Below are positions 25,066 to 34,609 of a stretch of 64,000 bases of DNA, piece by piece. Below the pieces are notes generated by a model. It did not search any database. It was not told the DNA's origin and saw nothing but the letters and a program-made list of their open reading frames with translations. The DNA lies in NCBI RefSeq assembly GCF_022811705.1, contig NZ_CP094528.1:1612001-1676000 (forward strand), read 5' to 3'. Origin of the DNA: Agromyces larvae. GTDB taxonomy: Bacteria > Actinomycetota > Actinomycetes > Actinomycetales > Microbacteriaceae. Made by a program: the position numbers and the translations under genes. Numbering within the stretch: position 1 is the first letter of the stretch; every line of letters begins with the position of its first letter.

Positions 25066-25884
25066 TCAGCCCAGTCGCGACTTCAGCCAGGCCATGCCGT
25101 CGAAGCGCACCCCGTCGGCGCCGAACATCTCCAGGTGCAGGTGCGGGCCGGTCGACTGACCGGTCGTGCCGACGAGGCCGAGCTGCTGGCCGGCGCTGAC
25201 CTGCTGGCCCACCGCGACCGCGATCGAGCCGTACTGCATGTGCGCGTACGAGCTGGTGATGAGCTGGCCGTCGATGTTGTGCTGCACCTCGACGTTGACG
25301 CCGAGGCCGCCGCCGTTCTCGGTCGCGAGCACGACGACGCCGTCGGCGATCGACATCACCGGCGTGCCGTTGCCCGGCGTGAAGTCGATGCCGTCGTGGT
25401 TCGTGGAGCAGCCGGCGCAGGGGGCCTCGCGCGGCCCGAAGCCCGAGCTCGTCCGGCTCGGGTCGACCACCGGCCACACGACGGCCGTGCTCTTGACGAG
25501 CGACACGGCGCCGAGGCCGGCGACCTGCGAGGTGATGGGCGGCGGGGCGAGCTCGACGACGTAGGACTCGTCGGGCACCGTCTCGATCGCGGCGTGCGAG
25601 TCCACGGTCTGCGCCGCGGCGAGGATCGTGTCCTCGACGACGGGTTCGTAGACGCTGGCGACCGGGTGGTCTGCGGGGGCGGTCGCGGTCAGCGCGAGGG
25701 CCGGAATGCTCGTGGCGGCGAACAGGCCCGCCGCGAACGTCATGCCGACGGCGGCGAGCAGCGAGCGGCGGTTGCCCGCGCGACGGGCGCCGCCGGCCGA
25801 ACGGGTCAGGCGGGTCAGGCGGGTGCGCAGGCGGGCGTGCAGGGGCGAAGCGGCCGCGCGGCGGCCGTGCGAGGGCAGAGTCAT
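25066..25884 (-). CDS. M23 family (LytM-type) metallopeptidase
   Basis: 272 aa. The N-terminus is basic and followed by a hydrophobic signal/anchor (RSLLAAVGMTFAAGLFAATSIPALA, about residues 40-65). The C-terminal LytM domain (about 150-265) has the zinc ligands in NHDGIDFTPG and GPHLHLEMF. Such enzymes cut peptide bridges in peptidoglycan or activate cell-wall hydrolases, outside the membrane. An in-domain CAGC motif (APCAGCSTNHDG) may form a disulfide. Confidence 0.9.
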   Translation of the reverse strand: MTLPSHGRRAAASPLHARLRTRLTRLTRSAGGARRAGNRRSLLAAVGMTFAAGLFAATSIPALALTATAPADHPVASVYEPVVEDTILAAAQTVDSHAAIETVPDESYVVELAPPPITSQVAGLGAVSLVKSTAVVWPVVDPSRTSSGFGPREAPCAGCSTNHDGIDFTPGNGTPVMSIADGVVVLATENGGGLGVNVEVQHNIDGQLITSSYAHMQYGSIAVAVGQQVSAGQQLGLVGTTGQSTGPHLHLEMFGADGVRFDGMAWLKSRLG

Positions 25885-26040
25885 ACGGGGGCGTTCGGGT
25901 TTCGTATCGGGGGCGAATCAGTCACGAGTACACGGCTGAGAAAACTTCAGCTACCGTACGAGTCGTTTCTGAGAGGCCCCTGCCCGGAACATCCATGAAT
26001 CGTCAAAGCCCTGGTCGCGCTCTCATCCGCGCAACGCCCG

Positions 26041-26090
26041 CGAACGACGGATGCCCCGGAGCACGCGGCTCCGAGGCATCCGTTCGTTCG
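26041..26090. terminator. Hairpin downstream of typA
   Basis: CGAACGACGGATGCC (26041-26055) pairs with GGCATCCGTTCGTTCG near 26075-26090, with an inner CGGAGC/GGCTCCG stem. It lies 12 bases beyond the typA stop. The arms contain the GGATGC/GCATCC motif. Confidence 0.7.
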
Positions 26091-26101
26091 ACGACGCCGG
26101 C

Positions 26102-28006
26102 TCAGCCCTGCTTCTTCAAGCGCGACGCGGCCCGCGCGCGCTCGGTCTGGTCGAGGATCACCTTGCGGATGCGCACCTTCTCGGGCGTGACCTCGACGCA
26201 CTCGTCCTCGCGGGCGAACTCCAGGCACTCCTCGAGCGTGAGCTGACGCGACGGCGTCATCGACTCGAACGTGTCGGCCGTCGACGACCGCATGTTCGTC
26301 AGCTTCTTCTCCTTCGTGATGTTCACGTCCATGTCGTCGGTGCGCGAGTTCTCACCGATCACCATGCCCTCGTAGACCTCCTCGGTGGGGTTCACGAAGA
26401 ACGTCATGCGCTCCTGCAGGGCGATGATCGCGAACGGCGTCACGACCCCGGCGCGGTCGGCGACGATCGAGCCGTTGCTGCGCGTCGTGATCACGCCCGC
26501 CCACTCGTCGTAGCCGTGCGAGATCGCGTTCGCGATGCCCGTGCCGCGCGTGATCGTGAGGAACTCGGTGCGGAACCCGATGAGCCCGCGGCTCGGCACG
26601 ATGAACTCCATCCGAACCCAGCCGGTGCCGTGGTTCGCCATGTTGTCCATCCGGCCCTTGCGGGCGGCCAGCAGCTGGGTGATCGCACCGAGGTACTCCT
26701 CGGGCGCGTCGATCGTGAGGTGCTCGTACGGCTCGTGCACCTTGCCGTTCACCTGCTTGGTGACCACCTGCGGCTTGCCGACGGTGAGCTCGAAACCCTC
26801 GCGGCGCATCTGCTCGACGAGGATGGCGAGCGCCAGCTCGCCGCGGCCCTGCACCTCCCACGCGTCGGGCCGGCCGATCTCGACCACCTTCAGCGACACG
26901 TTGCCGACGAGCTCGCGGTCGAGGCGGTCCTTCACCATGCGCGCGGTGAGCTTGTGCCCCTTCACCTTGCCGACGATCGGCGACGTGTTGGTGCCGATGG
27001 TCATCGAGATCGCGGGGTCGTCGACGTGGATCGCGGGCAGCGGGCGCACGTCATCGGGGTCGGCGAGCGTCTCGCCGATCGTGATCTCCTCGATGCCGGC
27101 GACCGCGATGATGTCGCCGGGGCCGGCCTCCTCGGCCGGGAACCGGTCGAGTGCCTTCGTCTTCAACAGCTCGGTGATGCGCACGTTCGAGTGCGAGCCG
27201 TCGTGGCGCACCCACGCGACCGTCTGACCCTTGCGGATCCGGCCGTTGAAGACGCGCAGCAGCGCGAGACGGCCGAGGAACGGCGACGCGTCGAGGTTCG
27301 TGACCCACGCCTGCAGCGGCGCCTCGTCGTCGTACGTCGGGGCAGGCACGTGCTCGAGGATTGCGCCGAACAGCGGCTCGAGGTCGTCGCTGTCGGGCAG
27401 TTCGCCGTTCGCGGGCCGGTTCAGCGACGCACGACCGGCCTTGCCCGACGCGTAGACCACGGGAACGTCGAGGATCGCGTCGACGTCGAGGTCGGGCACG
27501 TCGTCGGCGAGGTCGCTCGCGAGGCCGAGCAGCAGGTCGTGGCTCTCCTCCTCGACCTCTTCGATGCGGGCGTCGGGGCGGTCGGTCTTGTTCACCAGCA
27601 GGATGACCGGCAGCTTCGCCTCGAGCGCCTTGCGCAGCACGAATCGGGTCTGCGGCAGCGGCCCCTCGCTCGCGTCGACCAGGAGCACCACGCCGTCGAC
27701 CATCGACAGACCGCGCTCGACCTCGCCGCCGAAATCGGCGTGACCCGGGGTGTCGATCACGTTGATCGTCACCGAACCGCCGTTCGCGTGCGCACCGCGG
27801 TATTCGACCGCGGTGTTCTTCGCGAGGATCGTGATGCCCTTCTCGCGCTCGAGCTCGTTCGAGTCCATGGCGCGCTCGTCGACGTGCGCGTGCTCGGCGA
27901 ACGAATGGGTCTGCTTGAGCATCGCGTCGACGAGCGTCGTCTTGCCGTGGTCGACGTGCGCGACGATCGCGACGTTGCGCAGGTCGGAGCGGGTGGCCTT
28001 CGCCAT
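26102..28006 (-). CDS. typA: Translational GTPase TypA/BipA
   Basis: 634 aa. The GTPase motifs are present: AHVDHGKTTLVDAML (G1), DTPGHADFGGEVERGL (G3) and VNKTDRPDARI (G4). The domain II-V region and the C-terminal TypA-specific part (PTEEVYEGMVIGENSR) follow. TypA binds 70S ribosomes, with a role in ribosome assembly and stress growth. The gene stands alone between two hairpins, and starts with ATG at 28006. Confidence 0.95.
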   Translation of the reverse strand: MAKATRSDLRNVAIVAHVDHGKTTLVDAMLKQTHSFAEHAHVDERAMDSNELEREKGITILAKNTAVEYRGAHANGGSVTINVIDTPGHADFGGEVERGLSMVDGVVLLVDASEGPLPQTRFVLRKALEAKLPVILLVNKTDRPDARIEEVEEESHDLLLGLASDLADDVPDLDVDAILDVPVVYASGKAGRASLNRPANGELPDSDDLEPLFGAILEHVPAPTYDDEAPLQAWVTNLDASPFLGRLALLRVFNGRIRKGQTVAWVRHDGSHSNVRITELLKTKALDRFPAEEAGPGDIIAVAGIEEITIGETLADPDDVRPLPAIHVDDPAISMTIGTNTSPIVGKVKGHKLTARMVKDRLDRELVGNVSLKVVEIGRPDAWEVQGRGELALAILVEQMRREGFELTVGKPQVVTKQVNGKVHEPYEHLTIDAPEEYLGAITQLLAARKGRMDNMANHGTGWVRMEFIVPSRGLIGFRTEFLTITRGTGIANAISHGYDEWAGVITTRSNGSIVADRAGVVTPFAIIALQERMTFFVNPTEEVYEGMVIGENSRTDDMDVNITKEKKLTNMRSSTADTFESMTPSRQLTLEECLEFAREDECVEVTPEKVRIRKVILDQTERARAASRLKKQG

Positions 28007-28158
28007 GTGTGGAGTCCTCGCCGTGGGGCATCCGCCGCCCGCTGCGCACGGTCGCGCGCCGGCAGCGCGGATGCGCTGATGGAAGTCGTGGGAGCGCCGT
28101 CGGCCGCGGAAACGGCGGGCGCGACGTCCAGCCTACCGCGCGGAACCCGAGTGGACGC

Positions 28159-28193
28159 CGAACGCCCGGTCGCACGAAGCGGCCGGGCGTTCG
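28159..28193. terminator. Hairpin downstream of the peptide ABC operon
   Basis: CGAACGCCCGG (28159-28169) pairs with CCGGGCGTTCG (28183-28193) around a 13-base loop, 14 bases past the stop of the ATPase gene. Confidence 0.65.
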
Positions 28194-28206
28194 GGATGCT
28201 GGGCGC

Positions 28207-29964
28207 TTACGCGCCGAGCGTCAGGTTCGCGCCCGGGATCGCGGCGAGCAGGTCGCGCGTGTACTGCTCCTTCGGGTCGTCGAAGACCTCGTCGGTCGTC
28301 GCCGCCTCGACGATGCGCCCGCGCTGCATCACGCACACGTTGTCGGCGATGACGCGCACGACCGCGAGGTCGTGCGTGATGAAGAGGTACGTCAGCCCCA
28401 GCTCGGCCTGCAGATCGGCGAGCAGGCGCAGGATCTGCGCCTGCACGAGCACGTCGAGCGCCGAGACCGCCTCGTCGAGCACGATGATCTCGGGCTTCAG
28501 CGCGAGGGCCCGCGCGATCGCGATGCGCTGGCGCTGACCGCCCGACAGCTCGTTCGGGTACCGGCCGACGAGCGTGCGCGGCAGCGACACCTGGTCGAGC
28601 AGCTCGTACACGCGCTCGCGGCGCGACGCACGGTCGCCCACCTTGTGCGTGTACAGCGGTTCGCTGATGGTGTTGCCGATGTTGCGCAGCGGGTTCAGCG
28701 AACCGTACGGGTCCTGGAAGACCGGCTGCATGCGGCTGCGCAGCGAGAACAGCTCGCCGCCGCTCGTGGACGCCAGATCTCTGCCGCCCACGAGGATGCG
28801 ACCCTTCGTCGCATCCTCGAGCTTCAGGATCATCTTCGCCACGGTCGACTTGCCCGACCCCGACTCGCCGACGAGCGCCGTCGTGGTGCCCTTCGCGATC
28901 TGGAAGGACACGTCGTCGACCGCGGTGAAGTCGCCCGACCCGCGGATCTTGAACACCTTGGTCAGGTTCTCGACCACGATCGCCGGCGGCTGCGCGGCCG
29001 CGGCCTCGAGCGCCTCGGCCCGTGCCTCGGCGGTCGCGATGAGGTCGATCTCGTCGCCCGCGACGGTCGAAGCATCCGCCTCGATCGCCTGTTCGGCCGC
29101 CTGGATGCTGCCCGACGCCTGGATGCGGCGCGAGGCGAGGCTGGGCGCGGCGGCGACGAGCCGCTGCGTGTACGGGTGCTGCGGGTTCTGCAGGATCTGC
29201 AGCGACGGCCCCGACTCGACGATCTTGCCCTTGTACATCACGACCAGCTGCTCGGCGCGCTCGGCCGCGAGACCGAGATCGTGCGTGATGAACAGCAGGG
29301 TGGTGCCGAGCTCGCGGGTGAGCGATTCGAGGTGGTCGAGGATGACCCGCTGCACCGTCACGTCGAGGGCCGAGGTCGGCTCGTCGGCGATGAGCAGCTG
29401 CGGGTCCGCCGCCAGGCCCATGCCGATCAGCACACGCTGGCGCATGCCGCCCGAGAACTGGTGCGGGAACTGCTTCAGCCGCCGGTCGGCGTCCTGCAGC
29501 CCGGCCTGCTTCAGCACCTCGATGGCGCGCGCCTTCACGGCCTTCTTGCCGGTGGCGATGCCGTTCGCGCGGATCGCCTCCTCGACCTGGAAGCCGATCG
29601 ACCACACCGGGTTGAGGTTCGACATCGGGTCCTGGGGGACGAACCCGATCTTCCGACCGCGGATCTGCTCCATCTCGCGCTTGGAGACCTTCGTCAAGTC
29701 CTGCCCGTCGAGCAGGATCTGGCCGCCGGTGACGCGACCGCTGCCGGGCAGCAGGTTGATGATGGCGTGCGCCGTCGTGGACTTCCCCGACCCCGACTCG
29801 CCCACGATGGCGAGGCTCTGACCCCGGTAGAGGCTGAAGCTCACGCCGTCGACGGCGGTCACCATGCCCTCCTGGGTCTTGAAGCCGACCTCGAGGTTCT
29901 TGATCTGCAGGAGCGGCTGCTCCTCGCCGTGCTGCACGTTGGCTCCGTTCAGGATGTCGCTCAT
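28207..29964 (-). CDS. Peptide ABC transporter, fused double ATPase (DppD-DppF type)
   Basis: 585 aa. Two ABC domains are joined by a linker rich in Ala/Glu. Walker A GESGSGKS occurs twice (near residues 54 and 366); signatures LSGGQRQR and SGGMRQR follow, with Walker B regions LLIADEPTSALD and IIVLDEAVSALD. It powers import of peptides or similar solutes, facing the cytosol. It overlaps the permease gene by four bases at its start. Fused DppDF ATPases are common in actinobacteria. Confidence 0.92.
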   Translation of the reverse strand: MSDILNGANVQHGEEQPLLQIKNLEVGFKTQEGMVTAVDGVSFSLYRGQSLAIVGESGSGKSTTAHAIINLLPGSGRVTGGQILLDGQDLTKVSKREMEQIRGRKIGFVPQDPMSNLNPVWSIGFQVEEAIRANGIATGKKAVKARAIEVLKQAGLQDADRRLKQFPHQFSGGMRQRVLIGMGLAADPQLLIADEPTSALDVTVQRVILDHLESLTRELGTTLLFITHDLGLAAERAEQLVVMYKGKIVESGPSLQILQNPQHPYTQRLVAAAPSLASRRIQASGSIQAAEQAIEADASTVAGDEIDLIATAEARAEALEAAAAQPPAIVVENLTKVFKIRGSGDFTAVDDVSFQIAKGTTTALVGESGSGKSTVAKMILKLEDATKGRILVGGRDLASTSGGELFSLRSRMQPVFQDPYGSLNPLRNIGNTISEPLYTHKVGDRASRRERVYELLDQVSLPRTLVGRYPNELSGGQRQRIAIARALALKPEIIVLDEAVSALDVLVQAQILRLLADLQAELGLTYLFITHDLAVVRVIADNVCVMQRGRIVEAATTDEVFDDPKEQYTRDLLAAIPGANLTLGA

Positions 29965-30917
29965 CGACGTGCCCTCGCCTTCGGGTCGAGCGCGTCGCGG
30001 ACGACCTCGCCGAGCATGATGAACGCGAGCACCGTCACCGACAGGGCGATCGACGGCAGGATCAGCGTCTGCGGCGCGGTGCGCAGGCTGGTCTGCGCCG
30101 CCGAGATGTCATTGCCCCACGACATCGTCGACGGCGGCAGGCCGACGCCGAGGAACGACAGGGTCGCCTCGGCGACGATCGCGCCGGCGAGGCCGATCGT
30201 CGTGATGACGATCACGGGTGCGATCGAGTTGGGCAGCACGTGCCGGATGAGGATGCGCAGGCGCGAGACGCCCAGCGCGGTGGACGCCATCACGAAGTCG
30301 GCGTTCTTCACCCTCAGGATCTCGGCTCGGAGCACACGCGCGGTCGCCGGCCACGCGAAGATGCCGATCGCGAGCGAGATCACCCACACGTTCGCGTACT
30401 GCGAGAACACCGACATGATGACCACGGCCGCGAGGATGTAGGGGATCGAGAAGAAGATGTCGCCGAGACGCGAGAGCACCGAGTCGACCCAGCCGCCGTA
30501 GAAACCGGCCAGGGCGCCGAAGACGATGCCGAGCACCGCGATCAGGAACGTCACGATGAGCCCCACCGAGAGGGAGGTCGACGTGCCGTGGATGATGCGC
30601 GAGTAGATGTCGCAGCCCTGGCGCGTGAACCCGAGCGGGTGACCGGGCGCGGGCCCGCCGTTGCTGTTCGCGAGCTGGCAGTCGTTGTTCGGCGGCGTCT
30701 GGGTGAACAGCCCGGGGAACAGCGCGACGATCACGACGACGACGATGATCACGGCCGAGATCCAGAACATCGGCCGGCGGCGGATGTCCATCCAGGCGTC
30801 GCGCCAGAGGTTCGACGGCTTGCCGTCGGCCCGGACCGCGTCGATCGCCGCGACCGGAGTCTCGTCGACGGGCGCGACGAAGTGCTGCTGATCGGGTCGG
30901 GTGGTGTCACTTCGCAT
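29961..30917 (-). CDS. Peptide ABC transporter permease, DppC type
   Basis: 318 aa. An N-terminal tail and first helix (MFWISAVIIVVVVIVALFPGLFT) precede five more membrane helices. The EAA-type loop (ALGVSRLRILIRHVLPNSIAPV) contacts the ATPase. It overlaps both dppB and the ATPase gene. Part of the four-gene minus-strand operon 33641-28207. Confidence 0.92.
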   Translation of the reverse strand: MRSDTTRPDQQHFVAPVDETPVAAIDAVRADGKPSNLWRDAWMDIRRRPMFWISAVIIVVVVIVALFPGLFTQTPPNNDCQLANSNGGPAPGHPLGFTRQGCDIYSRIIHGTSTSLSVGLIVTFLIAVLGIVFGALAGFYGGWVDSVLSRLGDIFFSIPYILAAVVIMSVFSQYANVWVISLAIGIFAWPATARVLRAEILRVKNADFVMASTALGVSRLRILIRHVLPNSIAPVIVITTIGLAGAIVAEATLSFLGVGLPPSTMSWGNDISAAQTSLRTAPQTLILPSIALSVTVLAFIMLGEVVRDALDPKARARR

Positions 30918-31836
30918 AGCGGATCCTCGGGTCGAGCACGGCGTACAGCAGATCCACCAGCAGGTTCACAACCAGGTAGATCAGCACCATGACGGTCACG
31001 AAGGAGACGACGGTCGGCCCCTCTCCTCGGATGATCGCCTGGTAGAGGGTGTTGCCGACACCGGGCACGTTGAAGATGCCCTCGGTGACGGTCGCGCCGA
31101 CCATCAGCACGCCGAAGTCCACGGCGAGGTAGGTGACGACGGGAATGAGCGAGTTGCGCAGGATGTGCACCGGCACGATGCGGCTCCGCGAGAGGCCCTT
31201 CGACGCGGCGGTGCGCACGAAGTCCTGGCCGTCGGTGTCGATGACCGACGCGCGCGTGAGGCGCACGATCTGCGCGAAGCTGATCGTCGCGAGCACGATC
31301 GCCGGGAGTATCAGGTCTTGGAGCGGAGCCCCGGCTCCGACGGTCGCTCTGAACCACCCGAGTTGGATGCCGAACAGCCACTGGCAGACGAAGGCGATGA
31401 CGAAGATCGGCAGCGAGATGAGGATCAGGCTCACCACGAGCGCGCTGGCGTCGAAGATGCCGCCCTTGCGCAGGCCCGAGACGAGGCCGACCGTGATGCC
31501 CGCGACCATCTCGAAGAACACCGCGATCACGGCGAGCTGGAGCGTCACCGGGAAGGTGCGGGCCAGGATCTCGGAGACCGGCTCACCCGAGAACGAGGTG
31601 CCGAAGTCGCCGCGGAAGATGCCGCCGAGGAAGAGGAAGTACTGGACGATGAAGGGCTGATCGAGGTGGTACTTCTCGCGCAGGGCTTCGATGACCTGCG
31701 GCGGCGGCGTCTTGTCGCCGAAAAGGGCGACGATCGGGTCGCCCGGCATGGCGAACACCATGAAATAGATGAGGAAAGTGGTGCCGAGGAGGACAGGGAT
31801 TGCCTGCAGCAGTCGGCGCACGATGTAGCCGGTCAT
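30907..31836 (-). CDS. Peptide ABC transporter permease, DppB type
   Basis: 309 aa with six membrane helices, beginning MTGYIVRRLLQAIPVLLGTTFLIYF, typical of DppB/OppB. The EAA-type loop is TAASKGLSRSRIVPVHILRNSLIPV. It overlaps dppC by 11 bp. A hairpin lies between it and the upstream binding-protein gene. Confidence 0.92.
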   Translation of the reverse strand: MTGYIVRRLLQAIPVLLGTTFLIYFMVFAMPGDPIVALFGDKTPPPQVIEALREKYHLDQPFIVQYFLFLGGIFRGDFGTSFSGEPVSEILARTFPVTLQLAVIAVFFEMVAGITVGLVSGLRKGGIFDASALVVSLILISLPIFVIAFVCQWLFGIQLGWFRATVGAGAPLQDLILPAIVLATISFAQIVRLTRASVIDTDGQDFVRTAASKGLSRSRIVPVHILRNSLIPVVTYLAVDFGVLMVGATVTEGIFNVPGVGNTLYQAIIRGEGPTVVSFVTVMVLIYLVVNLLVDLLYAVLDPRIRYAK

Positions 31837-31947
31837 GGATCAGACCCGCCGTTCCGTGGAAGTTGGCATGCGAAGGAACCTCACGTAAGTGGGAGTGCTC
31901 CCCACGATGCTACGCCGGATCACGTGTGCACCGGGGGAAACGTGGGT

Positions 31948-31979
31948 GTGGGGCGGCGGCCGGATGGCCGCCGCCCCAC
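31948..31979. terminator. Hairpin between the binding-protein gene and the permease genes
   Basis: GTGGGGCGGCGGCC (31948-31961) pairs perfectly with GGCCGCCGCCCCAC (31966-31979) around GGAT. Its position after the binding-protein gene fits a partial terminator or mRNA 3' stabiliser. That would let the binding protein be made in excess over the membrane parts. Confidence 0.75.
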
Positions 31980-32021
31980 GGGCGCCTCAGAGTCTAACCC
32001 CGAGGGCGGATGGAACGAGAA

Positions 32022-33641
32022 TTACTCGCCCTTGGTGATCTCGTAGTAGAGCGGGACCGAGTTCCAGCCGAACTGGACGTTCTCGACCTGGGTGCTCCAC
32101 GCGCCGTTCACGTTCGAGTACCAGAGCGGGATCGCGGGGAGGTCCTGGAAGAGGATCTCCTGCGCGGCCTGGAACTTCTCGTTCGCGGCGTCGAGGTCGG
32201 TCTCAGCGAGGCCCTGGGAGAGGAGCTGGTCGACCTCGGGGTTCGAGTAGTCACCGTCGTTCGAACCGGCGCCGGTGCCGTACAGCGGGCCGAGGAAGTT
32301 GAACAGCGCCGGGTAGTCGGCCTGCCAACCGCTGCGGAACGCGGTCTGGATGGTGCGGTTCGTGATGAGGGTGCGCGCCTCGGCGAAGGTCGGGTACGGA
32401 GCGCCCGACGAGTCGATGCCGAGGTTGTTCTTCAGCTGGTTGGTGACCGCGTCGACCCAGCTCGCGTGACCGCCGTCGGCGTTGTACGCGATCTGGAACG
32501 TGCCGTCCCACGGCGAGATGGCGTCGGCCTGAGCCCACAGCTCCTTCGCCTTCTCGGGGTCGAAGTCGAGCACCTCGCTGCCGGGGATGCTGTCCGAGAA
32601 GCCGTCGATGACCGGCGAGGTGAAGTCGCTGGCCGGGGTGCGGGTGCCGTTGAAGATGACCTCGGTGACCTCGTCACGGTCGATCGCCAGCGACAGCGCC
32701 TGGCGGCGCAGCTTGCCCTCTTCGCCGTCGAAGTGCGGAAGACGGCCCGGGATGGTGAAGGACTGGAAGATGGCCGCGGGCTGGTTGACCGCGCGGTCGC
32801 CGAACTCGTCCTCGTAGGTCTCCAGCGCCGAGTCGGGGATGGCGTCGAGCACGTCGAGGTTGTCGGCCTGCAGGTCCGCGTACGCGGCGTCCTGCGAGGC
32901 GTAGAAGATGATCGAGAGACCGTCGTTCTTCGGCGCGCGAGGCCCGTCGTAGTCGGGGTTCACGGCGAGGTCGATGCGCTCGTTGTGCTTCCACGCGCCT
33001 TCACCGTCGAGCATGTACGGACCGTTGCCGACGGGGTTGTTGCCGAACGCCTCGAGGTCGTCGAACGCCGACTCGGGCAGCGGGTAGAAGGCCGAGTAGC
33101 CGAGTCGCAGCGGGAAGTCCGACTCGGGCTGGTTCAGCTCGACCGTGAACGTGGTGTCGTCGACGACCACGAGGCCCGGAAGCTCGGGAACCGACTCGTC
33201 GTAGCTGAAGCCCTTGATCGACTCGAAGAAGTACTGCGAGAGCTGCGGGCCGTTCGCGGTGTCGGCGCCGTAGTTCCACGCGTCGACGAACGAGTGCGCG
33301 GTGACGGGCTCGCCGTTCGTGAACGTCAGGCCGTCGCGGATCTTGATCGTGTAGTTCTGCGCGTCCTCGGTCTCGATCGACTCGGCGACGTCGTTGTGCG
33401 GAGCACCCTCGGCGTCGTAGTAGACGAGGCCCGCGAAGATGGCGTCGAGGATCTTGCCGCCGCCGGTTTCGTTGGTGTTGGTCGGCACCAGCGGGTTCTG
33501 GGGCTCCGAGCCGTTCGTGGTGATGATCCCGCCACCGGCCGCGCCGGTGGACTCGGGCGCGCTGCTCGAGCAGCCGGCGAGCGTCAGCGCGCCCGCGGCA
33601 GCAAGAGCAATGGCTGCGACGCCGATTCTCTTGATCTTCAA
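32022..33641 (-). CDS. Peptide ABC transporter substrate-binding protein, lipoprotein
   Basis: 539 aa, SBP_bac_5 family. The signal peptide MKIKRIGVAAIALAAAGAL ends in lipobox LAGC, with the modified cysteine at residue 24, so it is tethered outside the membrane. It captures peptides and delivers them to the permeases. The TTG start at 33641 is chosen because AGGAGGAACA precedes it directly. First gene of the importer operon; the -10 TAGTCT lies at 33707-33712. Confidence 0.93.
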   Translation of the reverse strand: MKIKRIGVAAIALAAAGALTLAGCSSSAPESTGAAGGGIITTNGSEPQNPLVPTNTNETGGGKILDAIFAGLVYYDAEGAPHNDVAESIETEDAQNYTIKIRDGLTFTNGEPVTAHSFVDAWNYGADTANGPQLSQYFFESIKGFSYDESVPELPGLVVVDDTTFTVELNQPESDFPLRLGYSAFYPLPESAFDDLEAFGNNPVGNGPYMLDGEGAWKHNERIDLAVNPDYDGPRAPKNDGLSIIFYASQDAAYADLQADNLDVLDAIPDSALETYEDEFGDRAVNQPAAIFQSFTIPGRLPHFDGEEGKLRRQALSLAIDRDEVTEVIFNGTRTPASDFTSPVIDGFSDSIPGSEVLDFDPEKAKELWAQADAISPWDGTFQIAYNADGGHASWVDAVTNQLKNNLGIDSSGAPYPTFAEARTLITNRTIQTAFRSGWQADYPALFNFLGPLYGTGAGSNDGDYSNPEVDQLLSQGLAETDLDAANEKFQAAQEILFQDLPAIPLWYSNVNGAWSTQVENVQFGWNSVPLYYEITKGE

Positions 33642-33706
33642 TGTTCCTCCTGTGAGATGTGCACAACGGATGGCGGCTCGTGGCCGTTCCGCGCGCGGAT
33701 GGAATC

Positions 33707-33712
33707 AGACTA
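33707..33712 (-). promoter_or_regulatory. -10 box of the peptide ABC operon
   Basis: TAGTCT on the minus strand, giving a leader of about 60 bases before the TTG start. Confidence 0.4.
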
Positions 33713-33847
33713 GGTATGCCCCGCGGCAGACGCCAAATACATCCGGAAACCGTTATCGACGCGCAACCTGCACCACATTCGGGGGGCACGAAGCGTGCAC
33801 GGGACGCACGATCGTTGCGTTCAGGCGCCCCATGCGAGGATTCAGCC

Positions 33848-34609
33848 ATGTCGAACGCTGCTCGGTTGCGCCTCGAGACGGCCATCGTCCTCGGGCTCTC
33901 GCTCGGGGCATCCGCCGTGTACTCGATCGTCGCGATCATCGCGCGCGTGACGGCCGAGACGCCGCTCGCCGACCAGTCCGCCGCGATCAACCAGTCGCGG
34001 TCGCCGCGCGAATGGCTCGACTTCACGTACCAGTTCCTCGACGTGTTCTTCGGGCTGTTCGTGGTCGCGCTCGCGCTGTATCTGCTGTGGCAGCCGGGCG
34101 TCTCGCCGTTCCGGCGCATCGGCTTCGACCTGACGCGCCCGTGGCGCGACCTCGGCGCCGGCGTCGCGCTGGTGGCGGTCATCGGCGTTCCCGGCCTCGC
34201 GCTCTACGCGGCGGGGCGGGCGCTCGGGTTCACGGTGGCGGTCGTGCCCGCACCGCTCGACGCGCACTGGTGGACCATCCCGATCCTCGTGCTCGCGGCG
34301 CTGAAGGCCGCGCTCACCGAAGAGGTGATCGTGGTCGGGTACCTCTTCACGCGGCTGCGCGAGCTCGGCCTCGGACCGTGGGCGACGATCGTGTCCAGCG
34401 CGCTGCTGCGCGGCACCTACCACCTCTACCAGGGGTTCGGTCCGTTCATCGGCAACGCCCTGATGGGCGTCGTGTTCGGGTGGGCCTACACCAGGTGGGG
34501 TCGCACGATGCCGCTCGTCATCGCGCACTGGATCATCGACATCGTGTCGTTCGTCGGCTACCCGCTCGCGCTGTCGTGGTGGCCGGGGCTGTTCGCCCCG
34601 ACGGGCTGA
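33848..34609 (+). CDS. CPBP-family intramembrane metalloprotease
   Basis: 253 aa from the ATG at 33848; GAGGA lies at 33836-33840. Six or more membrane helices. The CPBP (Rce1-like) motifs are ALTEEVIVVGYLFTRL (the EE pair) and LLRGTYHLYQG, followed by VIAHWIIDIVSF with a further histidine, the set used for zinc and catalysis. Substrates in bacteria are mostly unknown; some members give bacteriocin self-immunity. The 3' end overlaps the opposing gene by 52 bp. Confidence 0.88.
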   Translation: MSNAARLRLETAIVLGLSLGASAVYSIVAIIARVTAETPLADQSAAINQSRSPREWLDFTYQFLDVFFGLFVVALALYLLWQPGVSPFRRIGFDLTRPWRDLGAGVALVAVIGVPGLALYAAGRALGFTVAVVPAPLDAHWWTIPILVLAALKAALTEEVIVVGYLFTRLRELGLGPWATIVSSALLRGTYHLYQGFGPFIGNALMGVVFGWAYTRWGRTMPLVIAHWIIDIVSFVGYPLALSWWPGLFAPTG

